Shown here one piece after another: positions 10,327-22,560 of a stretch of 64,000 nt of DNA. Source of the DNA: Monosporascus cannonballus. Taxonomy: Eukaryota > Ascomycota > Sordariomycetes > Xylariales. Location: contig QJNS01000066.1 in NCBI GenBank assembly GCA_004154925.1, positions 1 to 64,000 on the forward strand. The letters are read 5' to 3'. The position numbers and the translations under genes were made by a program. A model generated the notes under the pieces. That model searched no databases. It was not told the origin of the DNA and saw only the letters and a program-made list of their open reading frames with translations. Every line of letters starts with the position of its first letter. Position 1 is the stretch's first letter.

Positions 10327-10775
10327 AGTCTCATGGAGGCAGGAAATTCTCGTGCAGGGCGGGCAATGTATGTCATGATAGAGGCTTGGTATTAGGCCAA
10401 TGAGAACCCCTTGGTCTTATCCTTTACCTGTGCTGGTATTTGCTGATTAGGGATATCTCAGCTGGGTGGTTCAAGAGCGCAATGTTGACATTGATACCTT
10501 TATTAGTCATTCTCAAGCCCTTCTCAGCGGCAGCGTGGTATCATCTTCCTGATATGCTAGCCACTGGTTAAACGAGCATCTGAGGATGTCGGATGAAGTC
10601 AGTCCTACTTTACACTACAGCATGTACGCCCAGTCACTTTGGCATGTTCACAACCTTCACGGTCCCCAGCAGATAGGGGGTTACGTCTATCGTGTACTGA
10701 ACATACGTTCCCACAACGCGTGGAGCTCTTTGGGCAGGAACGGCTGCATCTCTCGTTTGCGAAATGTCATAGTTA

Positions 10776-10960
10776 AGCTGATCGGAAGATAAGGTCGCAT
10801 ATGTGTGGAAAGTGATAATTATCTGCCTAGAATTGACCTCTAAGGAGAAGTAACTAGGAAGCTCTCTATATCCTGTGGGTTCTCTGGAATAAGGTTATTC
10901 CGGATTGCTTGGAGTTTTACTGTCTAACAAAGATACCCCTATTCCGCAACACTTAATTAG
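10776..10960 (+). repeat. dispersed repeat, copy 1
   Basis: This segment matches 23214-23410 in the same orientation with many substitutions. Shared landmarks in order are TAAGCTGATC, GCATAT, TGATAA.TATCTG, CTAGGAAGC, and the exact 16-base GGAATAAGGTTATTCC, itself an imperfect palindrome. It has no coding content. It is an old non-autonomous repeat; which family is unclear. Confidence 0.6.
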
Positions 10961-12464
10961 TACCTTCTTCTGCCGGGTGTGAGGCGAAGTGTAGGAGAGG
11001 AAATCACAATGACTTGTGTAGCATGCCATCTCCGGTCGGCCCAACGTCGAGTATTCTTGTCTTCGGGTTCTTTTAGCACATCTCTCAAAGCTTGATGCAG
11101 ATATATTTTAGGCACTTTTCTTATGCCCTGCAGGTTCAATGTGCACTACGCCCCCCTGGAACGCTCGCGAAAAGCAGGACCATTAAGGTAGGAGGCATAG
11201 AGAGTTCCCATCTGTATCATATGCTTCCTGGTGACCGGTGCCTCCGGATGTCGCATTCCCCTGGGGAACCTTTTAGGTAGTATGTAAGGTGCATATAGCA
11301 ATGAAATGAAATTATTATCCAGAATGCTTCCCTTAACCGTAGATCTGTGATTCTAACGGCGGACACACAGCGTTCTAATATTAACATCACACTGTAACGT
11401 TCGAACTAGCGTTAAGCTTAAAAGGTTCTTCTGGTCAAGGCTCTGAGACACAAACGCCGGACTGCGGGGAAGCATACTAGTGTTGCCCAAGTCCGTTTGC
11501 TATATCGTTCTCATTAACTGCTCCGATGCTGTTGCAGTTGTCGGCTGGTCGGATTCTAATTCAAGGCCTGAGTGATATGGCCGAATCCAAGACTCATAAC
11601 TAATCGCCGGTTACTAACTAGCACATCAGCGCAACCAAGCTGGTGAGGGTGTCATATATTGGTTTCAAAGAAGCCATTCTTTTCTGTATGTGGTTGTGTA
11701 ATCAAGGTATTTGCACCAACTGCTAGGTCCTCAAAAGTAACTTACTGCGCCTCTTCGTGTATGAACGCCTCCTATCTTGTAGTTGGCTTTTTTTCATTAC
11801 TCATTCGACCAACCACTTAAATTCCTTACACGGATAATAAAGGTGTTAAGATCCGTGACAGACCTACGAAGGGATCTAACGAGTTGATGTCAGGGAATTG
11901 GGTGCACAGCGTGAAAGGCTGGAAGAAGCAGTCTTACAGGTAGGTAGCAGTATATTAGACCAGTAACCCCAGCTTCCTCCCATATAGATGGGAGAACAGC
12001 CCTATATATACCCCTACAACCCTTGTATAGCCCCTTTCTAGAAGATTCCACCTTGGCACGTAACAGTCGATCGCGTTCAAACGTGGGAACCAATAGACTC
12101 GCCTTTGGTAGACATTTTCGAGATGGTGATGATAATGTACCTGATACCAAGTGCTACTGTAAGAAAGTGGGCATAACCAGCCAGGCGGGACGGAAGGGGT
12201 TTGCCAAATAAAAGCCACTGAAGCAAGCAAACCAATGGCATGCGATATCCGATAATCAGCGTCTAGAATCCCTGCATGGTATATCAATGCTTCTACAAAA
12301 TGAATATCCCATCCCAGCCTGTACGTTTGATATTAACGAAGATGGGCTATGGGGGAATGCGTTTCCCACCCTGGAACTAGGACATACACTATGCCCCAGC
12401 CTCGAGCATCTAGCGGGTACCGGAACATGTCTAGACAACCTTACGGTCATCTCCGCATTCAGCT
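10961..12464. other. gene-less stretch
   Basis: Short open frames on both strands show no family resemblance. One minus-strand piece at 10957-11139 (LHQALRDVLKEPEDK) has coding-like character but could not be placed. Confidence 0.35.
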
Positions 12465-13514
12465 TCACGTGGTGGAAAACGGCCAACCGTTCAAACCGTA
12501 GGTTAGCTTAGTGCCAGAGGTGATCTCCTCTTGCATTTCTTTGAGCTCATCAACGTCCCAATTTGACCACAAAGTCCTTCCATTGAGGAACCTGGCCCCA
12601 GGCTTGCTAGCCCACAGACTGAAGCCTGCTGCAAGTTGTGCTACGGTGTATTAGATCAGTCTTTAGGATCAAGATCTTATTTTTGTTAACGTACGTGTAT
12701 CCATGGGCATCATGTCAGGAGTAGCTCCGGCCTTTCGGAAGACATCTGTATCAACGTTCCCGGGATGGATCGATGCGAAGAAGATGTTTAGATTTTCGTG
12801 GGCCAGAAACTCCATTGTCTTGGAAGCTGCTAACTTAGAAGCAAGGTAACCTGACAGGCCAACAAGCATCTTGGTCGGAAGAGAAACTCCCCCAGCGATC
12901 ATGCATAAGACCGCTGCATTCGTTGGGTTTGCCTTCGGGAGAAGGTATTTCATCAAGATGATCGTGGATTTCACATTTGTCTGCCACCCTCCTGTTAGCT
13001 AGTTGATGGTATGCGGCCGGTAACAATGCTAGGATAGAACTAAGACGCACTTCGTAGGATGCCCAATAGTCCTGAATGTCAGCCCGGGCAGCAGGCATAG
13101 GTGTATGAATGTACCCCGCGCAGTGAACAAGCACATTCCAGGAAATGATGCTATCTGCAATCTTCTTGACGGCAATCTCGTCCGTAACGTCAGTTGCAAA
13201 AACGGAAATACCGACCTCAGCGTTAGCTTTTGATGCCAGAGACTCTGTTTCTCTCAACTTGGAAATATTGCGCCCCACGAGGAGAAGGTGCTTTGCCCCG
13301 GCAGTGGCGAATCCTATAGCAGTTTCGCGGCCGATACCAGACCCTAATATGGTTTGCCTAAAAGGACTCCATCAAAGGTGGGATATTGGAGTACCAACTG
13401 CACCAGTGATGATAACAATTTCGCCTTGTGGCTGAGACCTTTGTTGGTGTATTCAATGGCAGGATACACGCCATTGTGCCAAGTTGATGTAAGGCTCGGG
13501 AATGGCGGTTCCAT
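12465..13514 (-). pseudogene. short-chain dehydrogenase/reductase, four exons with one frameshift
   Basis: Exons read 13514-13395, 13343-13051, 12980-12695 and 12640-12465 (stop at 12465-12467); the three introns all have GT-AG ends. The protein starts MEPPFPSLTSTWHNGVYPAI, a common opening in fungal SDRs. It has the Rossmann motif split by intron 1 (IITGAVGSGIGRE; TGxxxGxG), the DVTD acidic motif, and VLVHCAGY (NAG-like). The catalytic triad appears as Ser in MIAGGVS and YLASK (YxxxK). It ends with an intact tail (WSNWDVDELKEMQEEI). The summed exon length is one base short of a multiple of three: the first exon needs an extra base near 13432 to join NKGLS to PQGEIVIITGA. So this is a very recent pseudogene or carries a sequencing error. 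It is a soluble NAD(P)-dependent oxidoreductase. Its place beside PKS remains suggests a tailoring role, which is inference. Confidence 0.75.
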
Positions 13515-14019
13515 CTTGAAGGGGACGTATGGGGGGCTGCTCAGGTCGTTGAAGATGAAGAGGCCATGAAATATGAGACTACGAGATGCAATTCTTATAA
13601 ATCCAGCCGCAACCCGGCTGATATATAGTGCATTGTCCTGATACTTACAGGACTCAGATGTTTGTAACGTTTTGCGATACAAAGACCACCATCGCACAGG
13701 GTTTATTTAGAAGCACTAATGGGATGTGCAAATACATATGACAAGGCCGTGCACTTGAAACTATATACATAATACCAACAGTATAATGGCGAATTATCAG
13801 GTATCTAACGTGAGTGTGAGCCTTCAAGTCGAATAACGACAGGCATCAAGGCGCTATTATGCAAGGGAGATAACTACAAACAGAGATCAGATAACCGCCC
13901 CAGCCAAACGTCCATACTTGTCCCGAGGGCTCTGCCAACACATACATGATGGTATGATAACCGCAGTACGAGGTGGGCCATGTAGAAATGGACGGAGAAT
14001 CCTTTGCCTGTCGCCCGCG
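13515..14019. other. intergenic
   Basis: No gene is recognised. The stretch probably includes degraded upstream parts of the FAD-oxidoreductase fragment that follows, but no conserved motif is readable. Confidence 0.35.
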
Positions 14020-14187
14020 TATTCTAGTTTGAGAAGAAACCGTCCTACAAACGTCACTCAGCAAGAGGGTCAGGATATTTTGAGGGGCTACGGAAGCGAG
14101 AACCTGGAGAAGACGAGGGAAGTGGCAGCCAAATACGATCCAGATCAAGTGTTCCAGAAACTCCGCCGAGGCGGCTGGAAGTCGTAG
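14020..14187 (+). pseudogene. C-terminal fragment of a BBE-type FAD-linked oxidoreductase
   Basis: The last about 40 codons read LRGYGSENLEKTREVAAKYD, then PDQVFQKLRRGGWK and a stop at 14185. That is the characteristic berberine-bridge-enzyme tail in which a Y.G..N...L...K.KYDP..VF..L..GG.K pattern ends the protein. Nothing upstream resembles the FAD-binding domain, so most of the gene is gone. Such flavoenzymes are common tailoring oxidases in fungal metabolite clusters. Confidence 0.65.
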
Positions 14188-15268
14188 ATTACGGTTGCAG
14201 TGTGCTCGGTGCGCACTCACCAGTTCTTTTTGAGTTATCCTTCAACTTTGCCTCTGCATGGGGACGAGAAGAGTGCCTTGATTTGTTGTACCTTAATGGA
14301 GCATGTTCTCCATTGTAACCCTGGGGCGGGGTCGAAACCTGACGGAAGTCAGCTAGCTACCTAGGCAAAGCTGCAGGGCGCGGTGGCGTTAAGACGCCGC
14401 TAGACGCGGGCGTAAGGCCACCATATTTCACTAATGACAAGAGAACTACCATCAATATCCCACTACCACGCCTTACAAATATTTTCAATCGGATGTTACA
14501 GTGTTTTAACATAATTTTCAACCGCTTCTAATCCAAACTGCCATCCAACCAGAGCGGAATTGGGCAAGGTTGCCAAACCAGGGTGGTTGGTGCAGTGGGT
14601 TGACGTCAGGGCACCATTATCTGAAAATATATGGATTGAACTGGCGATTGCGCACATGGATGGCCACTGGTGGACGTCATGAATGTCGGACACCCCATGG
14701 TCGGGCCCGGGCCGCTTGACAGCCCCCTCACTGCCGAAGGCCAAGCCACATATTTAGACAATCAGCCGCACAATTTTATAGGTAATGCCATAAACCTTTT
14801 AATATGGACGAAACGGCAATGCACGATGCCTTCAATGAAATGGGTGGCCCACAATCCAGGGGCCGAATGGATGGATCGGGCTCGGCGGCTGCAAAATGAA
14901 TTGCGCAGCCGGTGGAGATCGGTTGAGGTACTTTGACCCCTGGGCCGTCTCAACTAACACATACCGATAAGTTATCATACATATGTTTGTCAGCGACATA
15001 AGGCTGCAGAAGGAAGAAAAGGGAGGCGCCAAATAAAGGCGTACGGAGGAGGCGGGAATCGTCAGGTACAAGAACTTTACCGATAGAGAGACGTATTGCC
15101 GTGCCATTTAGTGACTACGCCACTGGGAAATATAACGTCCTTGCTAAATTTTGCGCGATTCACCTGACTTTTTAAGACTATATCTTCTAACACCATATGG
15201 TTCCTGGCGGCTGGCTTTTCAAGTTTTTAATGACACATGCTACAGCAGACATTAACCAGTAATGCCCC
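14188..15268. other. intergenic
   Basis: No gene is recognised. A G+C-rich patch at about 14320-14430 contains short inverted repeats around GCGGTGGCGTTAAGACGCC, without a clear assignment. Confidence 0.35.
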
Positions 15269-16192
15269 TCACTTAACCCGACCCTGTAGAGGCCAAATAC
15301 CCATCGTCTTCCAGAACGCCCTTCCATCAAGCATTCTACCCAACGAAGAAGGATCCCTAGGCAGCGCCCTCACGCCCTCCTCGTCCATCAGCTCGCCGAC
15401 CCACCTCAGCAGCTCTTCGCCCCTCTCAGCATCCGCCCCAGAAACTCTACAACCGGCCTCAACCCCATTACTGTCACCATTACCGACAGCAGCTGCAGCA
15501 CCGCGCGCCATCTCACCGGCGCAGTCTTGCACAAGCTCCCACCAGTCGTAAACATGCATATCGCAGACTATCCAGCGGCGCGCGGCGGTAAAGCTGCGGT
15601 GGGCCGCAACGATGGCCCGCGCGACATCGGCGCCATGCACCATGTGCAGGGCGCGGCGAGCACGCAGGTCCGCCTTGGAGCCCGCCACACGACCGCTCTG
15701 CACCCAGTGCCGCGGCTGCCGGGAGCCGCCGTACAGCCCCGCAAGGCTGAGCACGGCGCCATGTGCCTCGCGCATGAGCTCATCTTCGGCCACGGCGCGC
15801 GAGTCCGTGGTATCGTACGGCGAGTCCTCCGAGTTCCAACCTGCGTTCGTCCAGATGCTCGTCACACCCAGCTGGATGAAGCGGGCCTCTGGTCCGCCGC
15901 TATCGCTGTTGCTATTGCTGTGGCAGCGACTATGCGTGGTGTTGTACAGACTGGTTAACAGGTTCGATTGCCCCTTGCCCTTGAGCGGGAATGTGATCAG
16001 GACTGTGGTTGCACGGGGCAATCTGCTGTAGGGCTCTTGGTCCCTCGATTCCGGGTCGAATACGAACGGGATTGTGCCATTGCGACCGTTTGTGGTCGTC
16101 GCTGCGTACGTGACGCCCTCTTTCTGCAGCAGCGGTATCAAGAATGTGGACGTCCAGCCTGCTCCAAGTATGAGGAGGTCGACTGGTGCCAT
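15269..16192 (-). CDS. NAD(P)-binding Rossmann-fold protein (epimerase-like)
   Basis: A single-exon 307-aa protein, start chosen at ATG 16192 because MAPVDLLILGAGWTSTFL opens directly into the dinucleotide-binding loop (GAGWTS). The frame extends nine codons further upstream. Further features are VLITFPLKGKGQ, a RFIQLGVTSIW strand, an ALSLAGLYGG-like segment (AVLSLAGLYGG), VHGADVARAIVAAH, and RWIVCDMHVYDWW. These are typical of the extended SDR/YeeZ-like nucleoside-sugar-epimerase group that lacks a strict YxxxK. No lesions are seen. It lies just downstream of the ruined HR-PKS on the same strand, so it may be a surviving cluster member; substrate unknown. Confidence 0.7.
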   Translation of the reverse strand: MAPVDLLILGAGWTSTFLIPLLQKEGVTYAATTTNGRNGTIPFVFDPESRDQEPYSRLPRATTVLITFPLKGKGQSNLLTSLYNTTHSRCHSNSNSDSGGPEARFIQLGVTSIWTNAGWNSEDSPYDTTDSRAVAEDELMREAHGAVLSLAGLYGGSRQPRHWVQSGRVAGSKADLRARRALHMVHGADVARAIVAAHRSFTAARRWIVCDMHVYDWWELVQDCAGEMARGAAAAVGNGDSNGVEAGCRVSGADAERGEELLRWVGELMDEEGVRALPRDPSSLGRMLDGRAFWKTMGIWPLQGRVK

Positions 16193-16760
16193 CTGCGATT
16201 CATGGATCTCCACCAACATGGTGGCCTATTGAGCTTTGGGATTGCCTGTGAATTTGGATGTAAATGGCGGTGATGCCGGGAGTTAATGTTGCGACCTTTG
16301 TAGTGGTGGCGTTTCCAAGTCTAGCTCCAGCTAGAGACCCCAAGAGCTCACTCTGTGCATGAGTCGCATAGCGGGGCACGCCTGATCTCTGATAGACGCA
16401 TATGGGAATCACCACTACGTGAGGCTACCGCGCGCCGCAGCTGCACAATCTGCCCTCATTTAGAAGCCCATTTGAACCACGCATTTACCGGACTGTACAA
16501 TAGCCCGTATAAGGTAGCATAAACCATATCCGTACCGGCCTTCGGCGCATGACAGCTGGCTCGGCCTATGTCCCCCCTGGCTTTAAATTTAAAGTATTGC
16601 TAAGTCTCGCACGGGCCGTACAATTTCGGGAAGGGTCTAATACAGGTGTCCGGTTTAGGCATTATACTGCAAAACTAATTTTCGTTTATTTCTTTCTTCA
16701 TTTAATGCGTTAAAACGAGGGCCCATACCCCGTTTACCTGGTTCGGATCATTCTGCCACC
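16193..16760. other. intergenic
   Basis: It separates the Rossmann-fold gene from the 3' end of the PKS relic. No gene or repeat is recognised. Confidence 0.35.
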
Positions 16761-19700
16761 CTACGGATCCGATCGCTGTGCTGCTCCTCGAGAGTAATGC
16801 CAATCACTCTTCTGTGTCGCCAGCAAACCCAGCTGTGCCATGGTCGAGCTGCCCAGGATCTGGACAACGGGTATCTCGGCGCGGATCTCGTTCGAGATCC
16901 AGAACACGAGCTCGACAGCGATGAGCGAGTCAACGCCGGCGTCTTAAGCTGCGAGGCCGCCGAGTCCGCCTGTTCCGAGGCGGACGCGGCCTCCGCCATC
17001 GCCCTCGTCTCCCTGTCCAAGTCCTTCTCCGTCTAATAGAGATGGCGGAAGATGGGGTCCGCATCCTGCCGTGGTCTTCGGCTACGCCGCCGAGTTTGAT
17101 GTGCGCGGACGTGGTCATCGCATCGACAAGCTAGGTCTCCCAAGGCGAAGATACGCGCAGAAGCTGGCTACAGGCGTACTCGAGCATGAAATGCAGGTCG
17201 TCGTCCCGCAGAAACCTTACGGTCCATATATACCATGGCCGTGGCCTTCGCCACGTTGGCGCGCTCGGCCACGTAGCCGATGCTTTCGATGATTCCGAGG
17301 ATTAGGCTGACGCAGTGGTGACCCTGACCGTGACGGTACCTGGCAAAGGCATCGGGGAAGGCGTTGGTGGCTGCGTAGTTGCTCTGGGAGTTGGCCCGGT
17401 GAAAGCCGGCCAACGACGAGAGGAGGACGGAAGAAGTTCAGGCCCCCTTAGTGAGCCAATTGTGGAGATTTCACCCCCCCTTTCCCCCCTTCTCTCGACC
17501 TTGGTGTCTATGGCGGCCTGGAAATCAGGAAGCGAGTAGTTCTCGAAGATATAGTTTTGGTGTATGTACGAAGTCAACTCTGAACTTACTGATCACGGAT
17601 AAAGCATAAAGCGGTATGATGCGCACCTAAACGACCGTCGAGGCCTGGACGCAGCCTTTTATAGGCAGCATATGCGACTCGACATAACTGACCATGTCTC
17701 GGACTGCGTTAGCATCGAACACACCGTATGGAAACGCATAGACGCTAACACCTACGTCCTTAAGCGCCTTAATCAAGGCTTTAGCTACGGCGGTGTTGGG
17801 CCCGGAGCATAAGAATAGGATTAGATGTTTTGCGCCATGCCGAGCCATCCATGCTGCCACATTCCTCCCGATCTCCCCAGGCCACCTGAAAAGATGTAAG
17901 TGGCGTCCTCGTCAAACGTATAAGCGAATGGACTCTTCGTTACGACCTGCTCAGCTGTCAGCTTACGGCCCGGTCCTGCTCTTCCCCTTCTTTTCCCTGC
18001 CAGCCTCTATGCCATATACTTACCTGGATCCTGTATGCCTAGCTCCAATCCACCACGGCTTTTCCGATGTGCTGCCCGCTCTGCAAGAACTGGAACGAAT
18101 CTCGAACTCGGAGCCCTTGAACATCGTCAAGGGGTACGGTGCTAGACACTGTTGCGATACTCCCACACCCTAGGGGAGGACCCGGACTTCTCGCATGAGC
18201 CGTCCCACGAAGCCATCATTCATCCTGCTGACTACCGCGAGGTCAACAGAACAGAATGAAACATTGCGTTAAAAAGGCACCATCAGAAGATCCTTGAAAG
18301 CACTGATGTCCCTTTCCCGGATTTCGATAAATCTCCCAAAGGCAGCCATACACCTCCAGCTCTCTGTTAAAGCGCGACCAGAGAGTGAGTTGAGGACAGC
18401 GCCAACATCGCTGCCGGTCGTTTTCTCCATGACCTGCTAGCCAAAGTAGAGATGTCGTGTTGAAAGATTCGGTCGACTTGGATGCCATACCCGTCCATGA
18501 GGAGCTTCTTCTTCTCAGGCGTGCTGACGCTGACGTATATCTGCGCACTGAGCCTCTGCGCTATTTGTATCGCGGCCTGGCCCACCGCGCCGGCTGCCGC
18601 GTGGATTAGTATGGTTTCACTGGCGCTTAGGCGGGCCAAGTGGCACAATCCATATTGGGCGCTGGCGTAGGCAAGAGGTATCGCGCACGTCTCGGTGAAA
18701 GCCATGCCCGGCGGAATCTTCATGACGTGGGACTTTCTGACGCGGACATATGTACGGAAACTGCCGTGGGCTATGCCACACACCACATCGCCGGGCCTGA
18801 AGGGGATTTCGGGCTTGGGACTGGCGTCGGTGACAACCCCGGCAAATTCCTGGCCGATATGGTCGCCCGAGATTTGATTGAGCGAGACGATGGCATCCTT
18901 GAAATTGATGCCAGTGGCCTTGACCAAGACGCGTATCTCGTCACCCTGGAGCGGGAGTGGCGCCGAGGCATCTTGAAAAGAGTCGAGACTTCCCGGGGAA
19001 AATCGCAGCTCGAGGGGCCGATATCTGGTCTGCCCTCGATGTCGGTAGGCTCAGGCTCCCCAGCCGCAAGCTTCCGAGTTGAAGACTTTGTCCACTCGGG
19101 GGGCTTCAATAACCCTTGGTATGTAGACGATGCCCTCCTCCTTCCGCAGGTCTGCCTCTTGCTTGTCGGCGAGAATTGTGCGGATGTGGTCGATGACTCG
19201 CAAGACTGTCTCCTTTATCGAAGGCCCCGGCTGTACGGAAATGTAGACATAGCTGAGGGTTTGCTTTTCTCTTGTGATGGTTTTGACAAACGGGGAGATC
19301 ATGGCGGCTTCCGGCGTCTGTGGTATCTCTTCACATCCGGTATGACCCAGACTATCTGTTTGCAGACCTTTGTCGTGTGCTGGAGAGCTGCCCATTGCGT
19401 TCCGTTCATATGAGCAATTATGGGGTTCTCTACTTCCTACAGGCATATGTACTGGTCGTACAAGGAAGCTATTGAGGTGAAAAAGTTGATGGACTCTATA
19501 TCGCATACGCCACCGAAGCGCGCATTGATGTGCTCTTGGAGGAGGGCTGCTAGATCCTCTTGTGTAGCTGTTTCCGTTAGTATAATAGTAGATCAATCGC
19601 GGCTGGGCGCCGTCAGAGATGGGGCGGTGGCCTCCATTAGCGTCATCGCGTGCGTATGATCGGGACCGTCAGACAAAGTCATCTGTAAGGCCCCGAAACC

Positions 19701-22560
19701 GGTTCGTAGTAGAGCACGGTTCCATTCATCTTTGGTCAACAGGGGGTTAGAGGTTATGTATCTTCGGTAGTTATATAAGCGTATGGTCAGCATCTCCGCT
19801 TCATAGAAACAGGATGGGCCCACTCACAGAGCCCCCATCCCCGGAGAGACCCAAAGACGGAGGGAGTCGTTGCTGAACCAAGGTTGGTAGGGTTCCGAAA
19901 GAACTAGCCGGCCGCCGGTGACAGTCTTGTTAGGGTCTAACACTGCGAGAGGAGTCTCCTAGGATCCTTACGGTCTGAGTAGCTTCTCGATGTTTCCTAA
20001 TGAATTGTCTATGTTTCGAAGTAGCGTGAAATACCTTATAGTCGTCTGACTGTGCTGGCCTAATGCTGAGGCGACGATCTTACCGCGACGCTGATTACGA
20101 CATCATAGGGGACGGCTGCGAAGCCCTTCTCCACCGGATCGCGCTCGACATTCAGCGTTCTGAATTGCATACGGTCTGCCCGGTCCGCGTATTGTTTCTG
20201 GGCTTTGGCGAAGAAACTGGGAGAGATATCGGTATAGTCGTAGTGATCGTATCGTGGAGAGGAACCCTTGTATTTGCCCTGGCAGGACAAGACCTCTATA
20301 ACCAGGCTCGTCGAGCTTCCCGTTCCCGCACCGACTTCGATAATCCTTATACCCGAATTCTTATGCGCTGCTACGTCCATATAGGCGGCGATCCTACGCG
20401 AAGCAAAGGAGAAGGTTGCTCCTTGATAATGTGATCCGCCAGGCCCTTGTTGTACAAGAGGTGCAGCGGATCCATTTCACCTCTAAGTATCGAAGGCAAT
20501 TCGTGGCCGAAACGTACCGTGACATTGGACATAGGCGGACGGACGTCATATTCCTGGATCAGGCGCGGCAGGTCATCTTCGGCCTCAAATGCTGGCTACG
20601 CCTTCATTAGAGGACTCGTGGGCCGGCCCTCACGTTCGAGGAAGGATGCAGCGCACTAAACATATCTGCCCAGGTGACCGTGAGGCGCCGTTGTCGATGC
20701 GCCTTTTAAACCACCGACCACTTCGGGTATGAAATAGCGGGATATGACCTCGGTTCTAGGTCGATACCGCCACCTCCTTCGTTACGACGTGTGAAATCTG
20801 CGCAATAATGGTCCACCTCGGCCAGGCTGAGAAGGCTTATATTCAGCTTCCAATTCGCTGGTGGAAGAGGGCCATGTATTCCGAATCGCTATTGCATTCT
20901 GTCTAGGAGCGGGAAAATACGCCATCCTAAAACCGCATAGTGCCACCAATGGCTTCTTGGTGAGCTCATTTAGGCCTGCTACGTCACTATCGATGTGAGA
21001 GAGGCCATGCTCCGTGATGATGCCGTGGAGAAGCGATCTCTCCTAGGGGACGTCCTTCAACGTGTTGCAGAAGATGCATGCTTCCGAAAATTGCACTGGG
21101 GCCATGGTACGGAGACTAGGCCACCGCTTGTATACAGCGGCGAAAGGGACGTGGAGCAAGCTGCCCAAGGTAGACGGGGTGGATCATGTGCTCACTCAGT
21201 TGTCCTTGTCGTATTTGCTGTCTCCAATGGCCGAAGCCGATGGCCGCGGTAGCCTCCCCACCTCTATCATTAGTCCGATTATTCTGCAGAGGGCGGAACT
21301 CCTTGCCAAAGTGGTATCAGTATTCATGGAGATCGCCATAAAAACCGAGAGTGCTGAATTCGGGACGAGCAGCGCTTTTACGTACCCCGTGGAAGCGAGC
21401 CTCAGTCCATTCTTAGGACTCCCCGATGCTGCCATGCTCCTCAGCGACGAGGTCAGAGTTAGTTAATTGTTCAATGAAGACCTTCCCCGAGCAGTCCAAG
21501 TTATCATCGTCATCAGTCACCCGTATATATCTAGAAGTCCCAGGCTCCCGCGTCCTTGTTAAAGTAAGAATTGTCATGAGGTTGCATATGTAATTATACC
21601 TCCATTCCTTCGTCTGTTTCTAGTACGGCCCAGGTCTTCACCATACTAACGTCTCTCAGTCGGTACCCGGAAATGCCGGGGATCTGGCTAGTAACGGGTT
21701 GGGCAACTTCGAAGGCCGGGACTAGCGTACCAGACGCCGGGTACACGATAGTACCATCGATATGTGGCAGATCGTCAGAAACACTGCCAGAGAAGTCTGC
21801 AACGACCCTAACTCCTCGTAGGGAGGTTACTTTATGGTCATGCAGCCACGGGAGGTTGACAGTCGCTCTATGAAGTGCCACTTAGGCCTCAGGGGGTTCC
21901 AATCTGTGCACGAATTTCCGACTTGTTACCGTAGTTCGTGTCCCAGCTTCTCGTGGCACCGTATTTTCCTAGAAAGCATACCCCCGAGTTAAGAGGACCG
22001 CGAAACTTTGCATTCAATTCGCTATCGTGATCGATCGCGGGAGTGTATTCCGCAACAAGATTTCCAACGTAGAGAGACATGACGCTCCCACGTACAGCCG
22101 ACAAGGAGATCCCGGCTAAGGAATCGTCAGTTGACTGTTCATAACATTTCATTCAAGCCGTGACGTACCAGACACCAGCAAATGGTAGCTGATCTCCGGT
22201 AGCAGACGCTGCTGGGATTCGATTGCCTTAGCTTCGGTGCTGCTCATGGTGAAGAACGGGGCATCAAAGGACGAAACCTCGGCCTTGATAAAATGTCCGC
22301 TACAGCATGACATCTGCCCCTCGCCTTAGCAGGACGGGTCAGAGATGAGCGGGTGGGCACTTGTAGGATATTTCCGGGCCGGGATAGGATGAGAGTAACC
22401 ACGGATCATCGTACCAGTCCTTGAAAACTTCTAACATCGTGAAAATACCTTGGAATATGGTGTTCCAGAAGCCATCTTCAGAAACAGCATCTTGGGGGAA
22501 ACGGGAAAATGATCCGATGACAACCACGGGATCCCCCGCTCTAACACCGGCAGAGCCCAT
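16761..22560 (-). pseudogene. highly reducing type I polyketide synthase, degenerate, AT domain lost
   Basis: Read from 22560 downwards the domains appear in HR-PKS order. KS N-terminal part (DPVVVIGSFSRFPQDAVSED; SFDAPFFTMSSTEAKAIESQ) covers about 22560-21900, with a normal 53-nt intron near 22125-22178. DH (LPWLHDHKV, DGTIVYPASG, GYRLRDVSM) covers 21881-21600, with DH tail to about 21040. C-methyltransferase (IRIIEVGAGTGSSTSLV, YTDISPSFFAKAQKQY) covers 20620-20060. A linker (SIKETVLRVIDHI, GIVYIPRVIEAPRVDK) lies at 19600-19030, ER (GINFKDAI, GQEFAGVVT, ILIHAAAGAVGQAAIQIAQR) at 18930-18240, KR (HGAKHLILF, QSNYAATNAF) at 18130-17160, and ACP with the phosphopantetheine Ser (GVDSLIAVEL) at 16950-16761. 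The rest of KS including the active-site Cys region and the entire AT are absent: KS runs straight into DH at 21885. Stops and frameshifts are scattered throughout. Family role: iterative synthesis of a reduced polyketide chain; product unknown; not functional here. Confidence 0.88.

Noticed and set aside
10586..12511. several 60-110-codon frames on both strands
   Set aside because: They overlap each other, lack motifs and do not extend by splicing into anything recognisable.
18640..19413. 257-codon plus-strand open frame
   Set aside because: Antisense to the ER and linker region of the PKS relic; the minus-strand reading has clear domain motifs.
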